Source of the DNA: Trichoplax adhaerens
Lineage: Eukaryota; Placozoa; Uniplacotomia; Trichoplacea; Trichoplacidae
DNA: 64,000 nucleotides
Reading direction: 5' to 3'
Assembly (NCBI RefSeq): GCF_000150275.1
Contig: NW_002060970.1
Span: forward strand, 164,791 to 228,790
The notes under the pieces are model-generated. The model worked only from the letters and a program-made list of their open reading frames with translations. It made no database searches and was not told the DNA's origin. Shown piece after piece: positions 52,017-63,764 of the stretch. The position numbers were made by a program, and so were the translations under genes. How positions within the stretch are numbered: the first letter of the stretch is position 1; each line of letters starts with the position of its first letter.

Positions 52017-55000
52017 CTAGTAGACAAAATATATTTTAATACCAATATAGAATTATTCAATAGTCCTATCATAACTGAAAATTAAACTATAATAGTGACT
52101 GGGGAAGACTAAATATAAATAGTATTCACTTAAGAATTAAGATAGTCGATCTTAAATATGCTCCATATAGCCTTTTCGAATCGCGTTTTTACTATTTCAT
52201 TATCATACAGTCGTTAGAGGATATCCACAACTACGTAACATAGCCTATAATAAAGACATAGCACGATACCTTCATGCCAAAACGCATACTAGACATTATA
52301 TTTTTCTTCTTTATCATTGCCTGAAAAGCAGCTTTGACCTATGATTACATAATTTAATAAATTTTTAGTTATACAAGAATTAAGGTTATTTTAAATATTA
52401 TTAGTAATGGTTTTCAAGAGATACACCAATTTATTTTGTAAAAGCTGCTACGCTTGTATTAGTGTCACATTTAGAGGATAAAGTAGTAAAGAACTATTAA
52501 GCTTACCTCAGAATTTAGCAAGCAATGGAATATGAAAATGAAGACGCCCTTTATAAGAAAGTAAACAGTATAGCAAATAATTAAACTTCTAGTCTATAAC
52601 AAAAATAGCGACTGCTGAAGCATGCGTTATCATCTCCTAAACTTAAAAGAATAATTACTATGATTAGAAATTTGGGTTACTGTCCTATAACAATACATTA
52701 AATTTTTCATTATAAACTGCTACATAGTTGCTATCTATTTAAGTAAATAAATGCTTCGTCGGGTCGATAAAACGAAAATCGTAACGTCAGATTAACCATT
52801 ATCATTTATGAACAGTAATATAAATCTATCACTAGAGATCAAGGCTATTCCCAATCTTGTACTTGAGAAACCTAGTAAACTTTATGCTATTTATATTAAT
52901 TTTTTATAATTTTTAATATTAGATGTATACCATAATTATACCGAGCCAGCTAGACTAGATTTGTAGATAATAAATATAAAATTAAAATATAACGTTTTAG
53001 CCATTATAAAAATTTTAAATCACCCTATTCAGATGTACATTTTGTATCACGACTAATATTCGATTTAATATATCAGCGAATGCCAACACATGATAACGTG
53101 ATCTATCGTATTATCTCTACCATCTAAAGAATTTTTCATGTATCAATTCATGCTATTATCACTCAAATATTACTCGAATATGTCAAAAATTATCATTTAT
53201 AGTAATTCATTATAACGAGCTTCGCTAGTTGCAACGTTCGTAATAATTGCAGGTAGAATGTTCCTGCTAGACTTGATAATTATAGCTCTGCGACATCGTT
53301 CACAGAGCTAACGAATAGTATAAACTAAAATTTGTAACTAAGAGTATTTCATAAATTCAACACCTGGAAGGAATTCAGGAAGACAAATAAGTAAGAAAAC
53401 GCAATTGTTTCCGGCGTATAAGGAATTAGGCCAAATATCCAAGTAACACCAAGAATAGGAAACAAAATAGCCGTAGCTTTGACAATTGATCTGCACGAAA
53501 ATTATAGGGTAGAAATAAATAAGTCGAATATTGTGCTATCCATAAAAGTTATGGCGATATGGATAGCAAATTTTTAGCATACATAAATAACGAATTGAAT
53601 ATGATAAAGTGTTGAATATAAACATACTTAGCCTTAACGAATCTATTAGAATTAATCTTTTCACCAGCTACTGTTGTCGTCGATTTTACTGTTATTCTGA
53701 TCACCAGTACCATTATCAAAATGTTAATCTAATAACACAAACAGTGGTATGCTTAAAGCTTATATCAAATTTTTTCTTGTTTTCCCATCTAGCATCTTAC
53801 TATAAAAATGATAATGATGGGAGCAATAAAAGACCAGATCATGCCAAAATTATAGGATAGCCAGCAACTAAAAGATCAATATAAATGAAAGAGAAAGAAG
53901 GAGTTCACAAATTTTATATATTAATAGATCATCTACAAGCTAAGCAATACTATGTGATCAAATATCTCACAGTTCATTAGAACCATAGTCCATGAATCGA
54001 ACGATAGCTGTGATACTAACAACAATAATAGGACAGCCTATGAAATCAAGAACACAAACAAAAAAATTAACGCTCAGCTATATTATTTGTAACTAACATC
54101 TGCGGAAGATAATTTTAACAAAATCAAACTGAAGAAGCCGCTAGTACGAAGATAAAAACTGTATATATAACATTGTATACCCCATCCGATGCCAAAGTAA
54201 ATTTTTAGCTTGCTCTTGTGATTGAAAACGGTCACGATAAGAAAGTATAAATGGATCGCCTCCACCAACATCCATGAAAACGTTGCCAAATAAAAGATGT
54301 GAAGGAGGATGCTACTAATTTTACAAGCAATCTATAAAGTATTCAGAAAGGCATATGAGATCAATTCGGCTTGTAACCGTCAAGAATGAACAAATTGCGC
54401 ACGACGACTTTGACTTACGACATTTCCTGTAGCATTCATAGCGCCAAGCAGTGTAGATTGCGCAAGAAATAAAGCTATTAGAAGATTTTTGTGGACGATA
54501 AATCTTTCCGAATTAAGGCTAGAAGTGTTACAGAGAGAGGAATTAACTTCTTTAATAGAACATTTTTAATAATTAGTAGTATAGGTTATTTCGTTTTCAG
54601 CTAATTTTACGCTCATCCTTACTTCAAAACACCATAAATTATCATAGTAATGATAATACAAAGCAGAGAACATCCAGTTCCAATATATGTAACCACATCT
54701 AATGCATTCAAATGAGCTTTCGACTTATTGTATACATCTTCTGTTTGCTATTACAACATAGAATGACGCACGTTGTAAATTAAAACATCTACTTCATCAA
54801 ATTACATAAGCAACGCTGCATTTAGTAATATGTATAATTCTAGTCACTTGAATTGGTTGAGCCATTAATGCAAAATGTGTTAAGTGGTTGCATTGACAAA
54901 TTGTGTAGGAACTACCATCTTCGATCTTTTCGCAGCCGTAAGTTGACCAATTGCTAAAGCAATAAAGTGTGCAACGTATTATATAATGCGAACTCGCATT

Positions 55001-58000
55001 CATGAATAAAGAAGTGAAGGTGCAATGTGTATAAGCAGCCTAATAGTAATTATTTGATCGTTAATGTATTTATTATCAGACTATAGTCGTGCTATCTTAG
55101 GATTTTTATACAGAAGTCGTAATGCGCAATAGGTATGCACACCGTTGGCATATCAGTTTTATGACATGATACTACTTTCGAAATTCTACCTGTCAGTAAA
55201 TTATCTGACTTGGGAGTTTAATTTGATACCGTTCATAAAGGATTGAATACTTACAGCGCCTCGGTGTCCCAAAAGGAACATTGGACTTCCTCATATTTGT
55301 ATTTAACCTAATGGAGTACATACAAACATTATTGATATTTAATATTCCTTTATATTTTATTATCCAAGAAGGAAAACAATAAGTCATTAAGTAAAGGACT
55401 AGGATATGTTGTTTGCTAACCATTGTATGAGATAAGTTGAAGATAAATCCTTCGGTTGGTACGAAAAGGGAGGGTGGATTCAGAGAACAAAATAAAAGGG
55501 ATGAAATTGGCTGCAGACTGATATAAAAATTAATGTCAGTGTTCTAGTATCTCTACACAGTACCCATTGTAAATCAAATGAAGGAAACTTTTCTTATTCT
55601 AATGTCAATTTAACGTGCGAGGCAACATTTAATTTTGACAAGAAACTAAACTTAGATCCATTAATGCTTACAATTGCTACCAATAAAAGCACTACGCATG
55701 CACATCATGAATTTACAAGCAGCAGTAATGTCTACCTTGTATTTTGTAGTGAGCCACCAAATACGCTATCAAAAGACTGTAGTCCAGAAATTACCTCTAG
55801 ACGATCAAAGCTTTCTGTAATAAGAAAGATATTTCTTTAAAAATCGACAATCTAAAAAATTTTCTTTCAGTGATTTAACTGACTTAAGAGTACGATAAAA
55901 GCGGAATTTTCGGTTTGATATACTCTTCATGATGTATATATGATAATTTACAAGCATATATAGAATAGAATTTAGGTGTTGTTGCATTTTCATAATAGTT
56001 AAATTGGCAACACTGGTGCAAATTCATGAGTACTTTCGAAAAAATTACACTTTTTAGAGAATTCATTATTAAATTAGACATAAGCTTGACTAAGTAAAAT
56101 TATAAACTGGCATAACTGTTGTGTAACTATACTTTCAAATGAAATTGAACACTAATGTAATTGTCAATGGTAAGATTCTTACACTTCTGGAAAACAACTT
56201 AACGCAGTCATCTATTTTTAACTAATCCATCTTAAGTTGCACATCCACATTACGGTTTAAGAATAATTTATGTTTATTTTATAAGCGTAAAGAAAGTTCT
56301 ATGTAGCATATTGTATAAATGTTAAAATGAGAGCACCACTTACCATTGAATTTATTAGCCAGCCTGGGTAGAAGAAAATATGCCTTGTCATCAATGGTCG
56401 AATTAAAAAATAATTTTTCATATCTGCTGATCATATAATTTCTTCCTTTTCGAATATCTACCGATAATTCTTGTACAATATAGAATAACGGTATTCAGTA
56501 TAAATACCATTATAATTATTTCGCCTTCATTTATAATTTTTAATATTGTTTGAGGTACGTAAAAATACAAGATTGTCATAATCGCGATTAATGATGTACA
56601 AGGTTGATTATTTTACGTTGCGTCATAATCGACTTCAGTAATTGAATTACTTTCTCATTTTTAATGTTAATGATAAATTGCTTTACCTAAATTATCGTCT
56701 TTAATATCAACCTTATCGCCAACACCATATGGTCTCGCTATTTCAATTCCCAACGAATCTAGATTTCTGATTAATTCCGTGGCTAAGTCTTTTCTTTGCT
56801 TCTAGAATTTGTAATTAAATAATATTTCATTGACTTAATGTATAATTTTTAAGATAAAAATGATGATAATGCACAAATCCTTAGTCACTAATCTTAAAAG
56901 CTATAGTAGCCTATAACTTTATTCAATATTTCAGGCCTATAGAAATACTAAGGCAGATTACTTCTTTTATCAGCAGCCAGAAACAGCGTATTGATTAAAT
57001 ATTTCAACTAGCAATCTGTATTATAGAGTGCCTGAAATTTCTTCATTTGTATAAACTTCTTATCCAAGATTAAATAACGTAACACGTCTTTCCAAGTAAA
57101 TTTACTAATTCTGACTCGAACTTATACTAACAGTAAAATTTTCATTCTCTTTGAATCCGATTATCAATCCAGTTAAGCATTAGCTACGAATCATTTTAAT
57201 TTTTAATCTATGAATTAATATTTGCATACCGTTTCCCTACTTCTGAAATAAACTGGAAGATATCTCAAAACCCTGGTGTACTTCTGCAAAAGTATTGCTT
57301 GGTTTATCCACATGAATCATATTCATGGAATTACAAAGACGGTATTACAATGAAATGACAAAATTTCTACCTTAAGTAATTCATTCTTGATATTACTATC
57401 TAGCGATTTGATATTAACGTATTTTATCATTTTTGGTAAGAGGCGTAACAAGACTTGTAAGCTTCCCAGCGAAACATTATTTTCGTGATGTAAAACGTTT
57501 ATAGTCGCAGTCAAGATTTCTTGAGCAAATTTTTCTGCTACCTTACGACCAATTTGCGTGTTTTTCCGAACCTACAAGTACGACAAAACGGCGACGAAAA
57601 TTGAATAGTTACGGTAATATGTATGACTTTGTTTGTTGAAATAGTAAACATTAAATCTATATTCTTTTGTAATTATAGTAAAAATCTTTTGATCGATCTA
57701 CTTAAATGCAAAATGCTTGCTTACTATATAAGTAATCGCTTTAATTGATGTTAAATCATGCGTATAGGCAGCCCCAGCTGAATAATTTGAGTTTGTAGGA
57801 TCTGCAAAACCGGGAAAATTATTTGCATGAAAATTCATTCAGTAAATAAAATCAGATGTCTAAAGATCATAAGTTTGATTGTTATTAAATAGACAATAAG
57901 TAAATCCATGCACGACAATTACAGCCGCTGCTGGCAAAAAAAGGTACGCGATGATATGGTAGACAATGGCGAACTATCAATACACAGTAATACTGTCATT

Positions 58001-61000
58001 ATAACGGATTCCTGCTCCCTCACTATGCATCGCGTGTTGCCATAAACAAATTAAATTAAAGGATATTTACCATAAGGCTTAAAATACAGTTGCTTAAGGC
58101 TTTCATAACAAACTAAAGGTATTCTAATTCACAATAGCAAACCGCCAGCTTTAGTAAGAGTCAAATAACCAATTTGGTTCGGTAAAGTAAGCAGTACGCA
58201 TGAATAGCTTACCAATTGTTAAATTTGATAATGAATTGATTGATGAAGATGGTGATGTCGATGGCTCTGCAAAATAGAATGGCAATGGTATTACTGTAGA
58301 ACCGATTTGAGCTGCTATGCTTAGCGTAGCTATTTTCGCAGAGATTCTGTAAATTTATGCTATAGGTAATAGGATTAGCGTCTGATAATATAATCAATAT
58401 AGTCGTTTACAATTGAGTTTCATATTAGAGTACAGCTTACAGCGTTGCGCTGTTCACCGTGACATGTGGCGAAATAGTGCGATTTTATCAATATACTCAA
58501 AGTGCAATATTTGCTTACTTTTGAAGGGTGTAACTTTGACGCCGGCGGTAAATTTGGTAGTTGCAGCTTGAACACTAGGGCGCGTCGACATCATTCCTTG
58601 GGATGTGGTACTTATTCCACTACTAGATGCAAAAGGGCTTCCTACTGGTGCTTTAGACGTGGTTTTAACCGATTGGGTAGTTGCAATAAGAAGAGTGGTT
58701 ATTTCTGTTGTTGTTTTGGGATTAGTTACTAACTCTGTAGCTTGTGCAGTTGTATTCTGCATCAAATCTGAAGAAGTAGTGGCTGTACTAGGTTGTGCAA
58801 CGCTCGTATTGGTACCTATGGCAATTAGGGAAGTATTACTTATGATCGTATCGGAAGATGATGTGGATGCTGGTGAAGATGGTTGAGTGGTTTCCGAAGA
58901 CAGATCTCCACTTGTAGTTGTAGCTTCTCGTATCGGATCTTTTGTAGAGATAGCAGGTGCCTTAGAAATCACTCCTATATAACAGTGGTCAATTTAATCG
59001 TTGTTATTACAATCGTCAGCTGCATTCATATCGTCAATATATCATCACGAAAGGGTTATTATCCTATTTCTACCTGTTGTTGCCGGTACACTAGTAGTAC
59101 TAATTCGATCTGTTGTAGTTTCTACGCTGATGGAAGAGAGCGTTCCTGTTACGGTTTGATGACTGCCCTGATTGCTGGTTGTTGCTTGTTCTACGGTCGA
59201 AGTTGTAATTAAATCTTCTGTCGTTGCCTCTTTGGCCATGTCAGTTGTAGAGTTGAAGACTGTTGCATGGCTTGCTTCCATGGCAACATCAGTTGTAACC
59301 TCTGTTCCAATTGCATTTGTACTTTGTACTGTCATGGATTGGGTAGCTGTTCCTGCTATTGCGTTGGTTGTATTTGTCTCCGTATTTACTGCTGTTGTTG
59401 ATCCTGCAACTGTACTAGCAACTTCTTCTGTCGTGGCATTGCTTGAGGATACATTCGCTGCTTCAGAAGTAGCTGCAGCCATCGTTTCTGTCGTCTCTTG
59501 GGTGATTTTTTCTCTCGTTATTGCTTCAGTTGTTGCTCCTGTCGCCATTTCAGTCGTTGTATTAGTAGTTGGATAACTTATAGTTTCATTTGTAGGCTGA
59601 GTCGTTGCTTTAGCTGTAGTTTCATCTGTGGTTTCAACTGTAGTCTCTATCGTAGCTCCTGTTGCAGGCTCAGTCGTAGCGTCAGTTATTGCGTTACGTG
59701 TGTCATCGGTTGACGTATCTATTGTTGCCGTCATTGCAGGTTCAGTAGTTGTTGCTATAGTTGCATCGGTTGTAGTATCCGTTTTCGCATCTGTAGTTGC
59801 TTCAGTTAAAGTGTCAGCTGTGGCCACACTAGTGCCCGCAGATAGAGCTCCATTTGTGACTTCAGCGGTTATTGCAGAGGTTATTTCATTTGTTATTCCA
59901 GTTGTTCCTTCTGCTGTTGTTTCTGATGTGGCTTCAGTTGTGGTTTCAGTCATAGCTTCTGAAGTAGCTTCTGTTGTAGCTTCCGATGTTGCTTCTGTTG
60001 TAGCTTCAGTCGTAGCTTCTGTTGTAGCTTCTGTTGTAGCTTCTGTCGTAGCAACTGTTGTCGCTTCAGTTGTCGCTACGGTTATCGCTTCAGTTGTCAC
60101 TTCAGTTGACGCTTCAGTTGTCGCTTCAGTTGTCGCTTCAGTTGTCGCTTCAGTTGTCGCTTCAGTTGTCGCTTCAGTTGTCGCTTCAGTTGTCGTTTCA
60201 GTTGTCGCTTCAGTTGTCGTTTCAGTTGTCGCTTCAGTTGTCGCTTCAGTTGTCGCTTCAGTTGTCGCTTCAGTTGTCGCTTCAGTTGTCGCTTCAGTTG
60301 TCGCTTCGGTTGTCGCTTCGGTTGTCACTTCAGTTGTCGCTTCAGTTGTCGCTTCAGTTGTCGCTTCAGTTGTCGCTTCAGTTGTCGCTTCTGTTGTCGC
60401 TTCTGTTGTAGTCTCAGTGGTAGCTTGAGTTGTGACGGCCGTCGTAGCTCCAGCATCGTCTATCAATTTTTTAGTTGTACTTATTTAGTTATTTTAAATC
60501 GAATAATTATAATTAAGGATTGAAAATGGTGTAGCGCTTAGTTGAAAAGATAATTTTTAGCATAGAACTCTATAATATCATAATTATATTCAATTTTCCG
60601 CAAATTGAAAATGCGAGTATATAAATTGTAGTTCATGTTGGACCGCTAAATATTGCATCAATTCATGACCTCACCCTTTAAATCACTATTTGTGGTTAGT
60701 CATTTACCTACCTACTTCACATATATATCTTAAACTAAAAGAACAGTCCATGTCCCTCCAGTACCAGGTGATGGATGGTATAGTATTACACTGATAAACA
60801 ACACATTTTTGCGACGTAGAAAAAGGAGCCTGGTGCGATGGTGTAGAGTAAAACCAGTCGTTGTATCCGTAGAAGGCGATACTTTTACCTGTTCTTAGCC
60901 ATTTATGACTACTATCCTTATCATCACCGACTACATCTTCGACACCGATATAAGTCCACCACGTATTGGTACCCATGACAGTAGTTGTAATAAAGTCGTT

Positions 61001-61143
61001 AACCTCGGATGAATCAATGTAAACCAGGGTCGCTCCAGGTTCTAGGCTATTGCAAGCGTCTTTAGCCATACTAAATGTCTGTGGTGTGTCAACAAATTTA
61101 AAGCAACGCGACTCATATTTATGCCAACCAACAGGACAACCAC
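51781..61143 (-). CDS. Gene C: CTLD-mucin-GAIN/GPS-7TM adhesion GPCR (multi-exon)
   Basis: Third paralogue. Exons in order: 60712-61143 (lectin), 59074-60459 and 58519-58971 (stalk, two exons), 58213-58266, 57725-57801, 57371-57571, 56687-56801, 56344-56457, then one or two unresolved GAIN exons in about 55.87-56.10 kb, 55255-55307, 54848-54953 (GPS), 54623-54747, 54419-54518, 54181-54331, 53971-54037, 53801-53867, 53628-53728, 53364-53490, 52507-52548 (7TM), 51911-52016, 51781-51816 (tail). A candidate terminal exon at 51433-51507 encodes I-P-D-D-L-S-E-D-Y and ends in TAA, but its phase does not join 51781 directly. No initiator exon found. Confidence 0.85.
52507..54747 (-). CDS. Gene C: seven-transmembrane domain exons
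   Basis: Eight exons of 125, 100, 151, 67, 67, 101, 127 and 42 bases, the same series as gene B: 54623-54747, 54419-54518, 54181-54331, 53971-54037, 53801-53867, 53628-53728, 53364-53490, 52507-52548. Signatures: S-E-R-F-I-V-H-K-N (TM2), A-C-K-I-S-S and M-L-V-E-A-I-H-L-Y (TM3), C-W-L-S-Y (loop 2), A-T-A-I-L-F-P-I-L-G-V-T-W (TM6), F-L-N-S-F-Q (TM7), G-V-F-I-F-I-F-H-C. Confidence 0.93.
54848..54953 (-). CDS. Gene C exon: GPS autoproteolysis site
   Basis: 106-base exon: N-W-S-T-Y-G-C ... I-C-Q-C-N-H-L-T-H-F-A-L-M-A-Q. Canonical GPS; cleavage predicted between Leu and Thr. Same length and phases as in A and B. Confidence 0.93.
55255..57801 (-). CDS. Gene C: GAIN domain exons (one stretch unresolved)
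   Basis: Supported exons: 57725-57801, 57371-57571 (helical, with L-L-R-L-L-P-K-M), 56687-56801 (R-N-L-D-S-L-G-I, 115 bases like gene B), 56344-56457 (ending F-L-L-P-R-L-A-N-K-F-N, aligned to gene B N-I-P-K-L-A-N-S-F-D), and 55255-55307 (Q-C-S-F-W-D, 53 bases like gene B). Between 56344 and 55307, counterparts of gene B exons 36025-36097 and 35832-35931 are needed. A minus-strand frame at about 55.88-56.08 kb with S-I-Y-A-C-K-L-S looks like part of this, but reaches a TAA with no phase-0 donor before it. Confidence 0.68.
58519..58971 (-). CDS. Gene C exon: Ser/Thr-rich stalk, part 2
   Basis: 453-base exon joined in phase 1 on both sides. It encodes a Ser/Thr/Pro-rich segment (I-S-K-A-P-A-I-S-T-K-D at the start, G-V-K-V-T-P-F-K at the end) without tetrapeptide repeats. 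Genes A and B have no separate exon of this size, so gene C either gained it or split the stalk. The next exon, 58213-58266, encodes 18 residues of Ser/Pro-rich linker. Confidence 0.8.
59074..60459 (-). CDS. Gene C exon: Thr/Glu/Ala-rich mucin-like stalk, part 1
   Basis: 1386-base exon, about 462 residues, open in the frame that joins the lectin exon through D-D-A-G-A-T-T. It starts with a long run of Thr-Thr-Glu-Ala units and becomes irregular but still Thr-rich toward its 3' end. Predicted heavily O-glycosylated extracellular stalk. Long plus-strand open frames here (Ser-Val-Val and Leu-Gln-Leu-Ser repeats) are shadows of the array. Confidence 0.88.
60055..60411 (-). repeat. 12-bp tandem array in gene C mucin exon
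   Basis: About 30 copies of gttgtcgcttca (plus strand), encoding Thr-Thr-Glu-Ala on the minus strand, very homogeneous between 60112 and 60390. The unit is the same peptide as gene A's but with a different dominant synonymous form (gttgtc against gtcgtt), so the arrays were homogenised separately. Confidence 0.95.
60712..61143 (-). CDS. Gene C exon: C-type lectin-like domain
   Basis: 432 bases, phase 1 at both ends, about 144 residues. Landmarks: G-C-P-V-G-W-H-K-Y-E-S-R-C-F-K, A-C-N-S-L, W-T-Y-I-G-V, S-S-H-K-W-L-R-T-G, Q-K-C-V-V-Y, W-Y-W-R-D-M-D-C and L-R-Y-I-C-E. Closest to gene B's lectin. As there, the WND position is W-R-D and there is no EPN/QPD triplet. Confidence 0.92.
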
Positions 61144-63720
61144 CTACTAATATGCAATAAATTAAAAAGTTGACATTGAACGAGCTTTAAGCTATTTTAA
61201 CTTATGCGAAATTACTGTTAAGAATGATTTAATCGAAAGAACCATGATATTGATGTTTTTACTGTATGGACATTTCAGTATAGCAATTCTATATTAGCAG
61301 TTATCGTAACGAACTGATGTTAATGAGTTAATTCTGTAAATAAGCTTTCATTATATTATCTATGCGACGATATTATAGCCCCCCCCCCGTATTTAAGGTA
61401 TTTACGGCGTGTTATGTGATCGCACTAGTCACTTACTGTACACCTATTCGATAAATTTAGAGTAGTAACGTTACGTTAGATGTAAAATACTTATTTTTCA
61501 AGATTAGACTGAGAATGTATAACGTATAAAATACGTATAGATTACATTACTCTCGCTGCTTGAGGCCTTTGATCTATTTGCTACGCGGCTAACTTGTATC
61601 TGTGTTGTCTCCTAACTCTAACTATTAATAAACGCGGTCTACTCCCGATCATCTAAAATTAGTCTCCATCAAAAATACTTGACGCTAAAGGGTATCTATC
61701 AATTTGCTTACGAGTATCACAGTGCTGTACACTAAACAAATATTGATCTTTGAAGGGAAAATGATCTAAGTTGTGGGTGCTTATTAACAACGGTACGAAA
61801 TCGATATCCACAGTTTTTGTATGGTTAATATACGATGCATTAGTTTTAATGTATCTATACTTTTCCAATAATGTAGAAGCCAATGTCTTTGCCGAATTTT
61901 GTGGTATACAGTAATATAGAGCAATATCTCACTAGGAAGTTAGATCTACCAGGAAAAAATAAGAGTATCTTGATAATATTTAAAGTTACGAGGAAATACG
62001 TATGCTGTGGCTATTACAATACTTGATTTAAAAAATTAATTTGCAATATCGTTTGTCCCTGAAATTTACACATTGTTTACATTCGGCTAATCCGAAAAAA
62101 TACTGCGTAAATAAGTCAGCACAGTATTCTGGAATTTGCGATTTATTTGAATAAAGAAGAATTAGAGACTTATCTATGAAATTTATATCGCTTTGGAAAT
62201 CGTTAAAAGGAATTTGTGAGGATATTAGAAGTATGAGTTATGCACTACATTAATATTTTATGGAAAATAACATACCTGCAATAGAACCCCATAGGATTAC
62301 CTATAATGAAGGTGGTAAAGTCTGTAGTTAAATCCTCTATTATTAACGAATAGGGCTTAAGATAAATAAAAAGTAAAAAAATAAGCGAATTATTTTTCAT
62401 AAATTCAATTATTTGATGTACAATAGCACGGCTCTGAACAGCGACGGAATTACAAAGTAGGAGTTTTAGGATAATGTCTACAACTGCTTTCAGCACTGAT
62501 CCAAAAGTTTATAGTACTAGCTATATTGATCTATAATTTACGTCTACTCTGATATCAGAGAAAAAAATTTCTTTAATTTACGATAGAATCACGTCCTAAG
62601 GTTTCAAATCGAATACGTGATTACAGTAATAAGGTTACTATTCATCAGCAATTTATGCGCAGTATCGTTATATGAAACAAAGTTTCGTTTTCAAGTTATG
62701 ATAGTCGAACTTGTTGTTTGAGAGGTTAGCTGATGAAATAGATCAAATCACTTGCAAATTTTATATACAGTACAGCATCTAATGAAATGCTAGAACTAAC
62801 TTCTCTTTTAGCTCATAATGCTTTAATTTTGACTGTCAAAAATAGTGAATTCCTAAACTTTCGAAAACCAAAAATGTCACCAATATATAATCTAGATTAC
62901 AGTAGGGCATTCGACTTGCTAGTGCTGAATTTGCTTAGAAGAGAGATTATAGGATACTTGTATTAATAGAAGTATGATACAATTTTCATGGTGAAAGTAA
63001 AATTAGACTAGTTATGCCAATCTGAAAGAAAGTTTGTACAGACGACGACATTTATAACAATGATATCTATAATCGATTCGACCTATTTTATGCTTTCAGT
63101 GGTAAAAAGTATCTTTAGGAGAAAGTAAATGCAAGACATCGTCGCAAGTTTAATACAATATCTCATTAAACTTCTTATTTACGACTATAGGTGTAGTTTT
63201 TTTCGGTTTTTCAATAATTGTTAACAGTTTTAACCACAAATTTATTCTAAATTTAAAAATTTCGTTAGAAAACAAAGTTATAATGTTCTAGCGATTACTT
63301 TCATATTACTGACCAAAGTACTAACCAGGATTACCCAAAGTGATCGAACTTGCATCAGTCTTGATAGGAGCGAGCATAGAAGATTAAAGTTGAAAAAGCA
63401 ATTTTATTATTTGCCGATTGGGAGTTATACAAAACAGTAAATTAACTATAAGGGGGAAATGGGCATGAATTTAAATGCAACTGAATATACGATTCATCAA
63501 CTGATTGTACTTTTGTAGTCCCGTAAATTGCAGTTGATAAACGAAAGGAACCGTCATCAATATTGCATGACTTGGCTCACTTAATAATTCACAAATGTTA
63601 AAACAGTGTAATGCGGGAAATTTTCATTGCAATATGATTACTTAAACGTTTCACTCTAATATACGATTATCATTACTATATGATACTTTATTCTATCAAT
63701 CTATCCATGTTTAGATTACC
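61144..63720. other. Region upstream of gene C: no gene assigned
   Basis: Should hold the gene C promoter and first exon. Two minus-strand open stretches (61659-about 61918 and 62245-62494) have protein-like composition and plausible splice borders but no recognisable family. A 10-base C tract lies at 61379-61388. Confidence 0.5.
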
Positions 63721-63764
63721 TTCCGTAATACCATTATTTAAGTAATTGGGACCATGAATCTTTG
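63721..63764 (-). CDS. Possible tail exon of a fourth receptor copy (partial, right edge)
   Basis: Minus-strand segment with an AG acceptor and GT donor (gtaatc) encoding I-H-G-P-N-Y-L-N-N-G-I-T-E, phase 0 in and phase 1 out. Gene B's tail exon also enters in phase 0, leaves in phase 1 and begins H-G-P-D-N-Y-N-S. The matching residues and phases suggest the cytoplasmic tail of another paralogue whose 7TM part lies beyond the window. It is short, so chance similarity is not excluded. Confidence 0.3.

Noticed and set aside
57230-57289. Possible gene C GAIN exon reading E-V-H-Q-G-F-E-I-S-S-S-L-F-Q
   Set aside because: No acceptor gives a phase compatible with the preceding exon, and 57371-57571 joins 56687-56801 directly in phase 0, as in gene B.
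61659-61918. Minus-strand open frame with protein-like composition (D-H-F-P-F-K-D-Q-Y), and another at 62245-62494
   Set aside because: Could be exons of an unseen gene, but no family is recognisable and length alone is not significant. Not called as genes.
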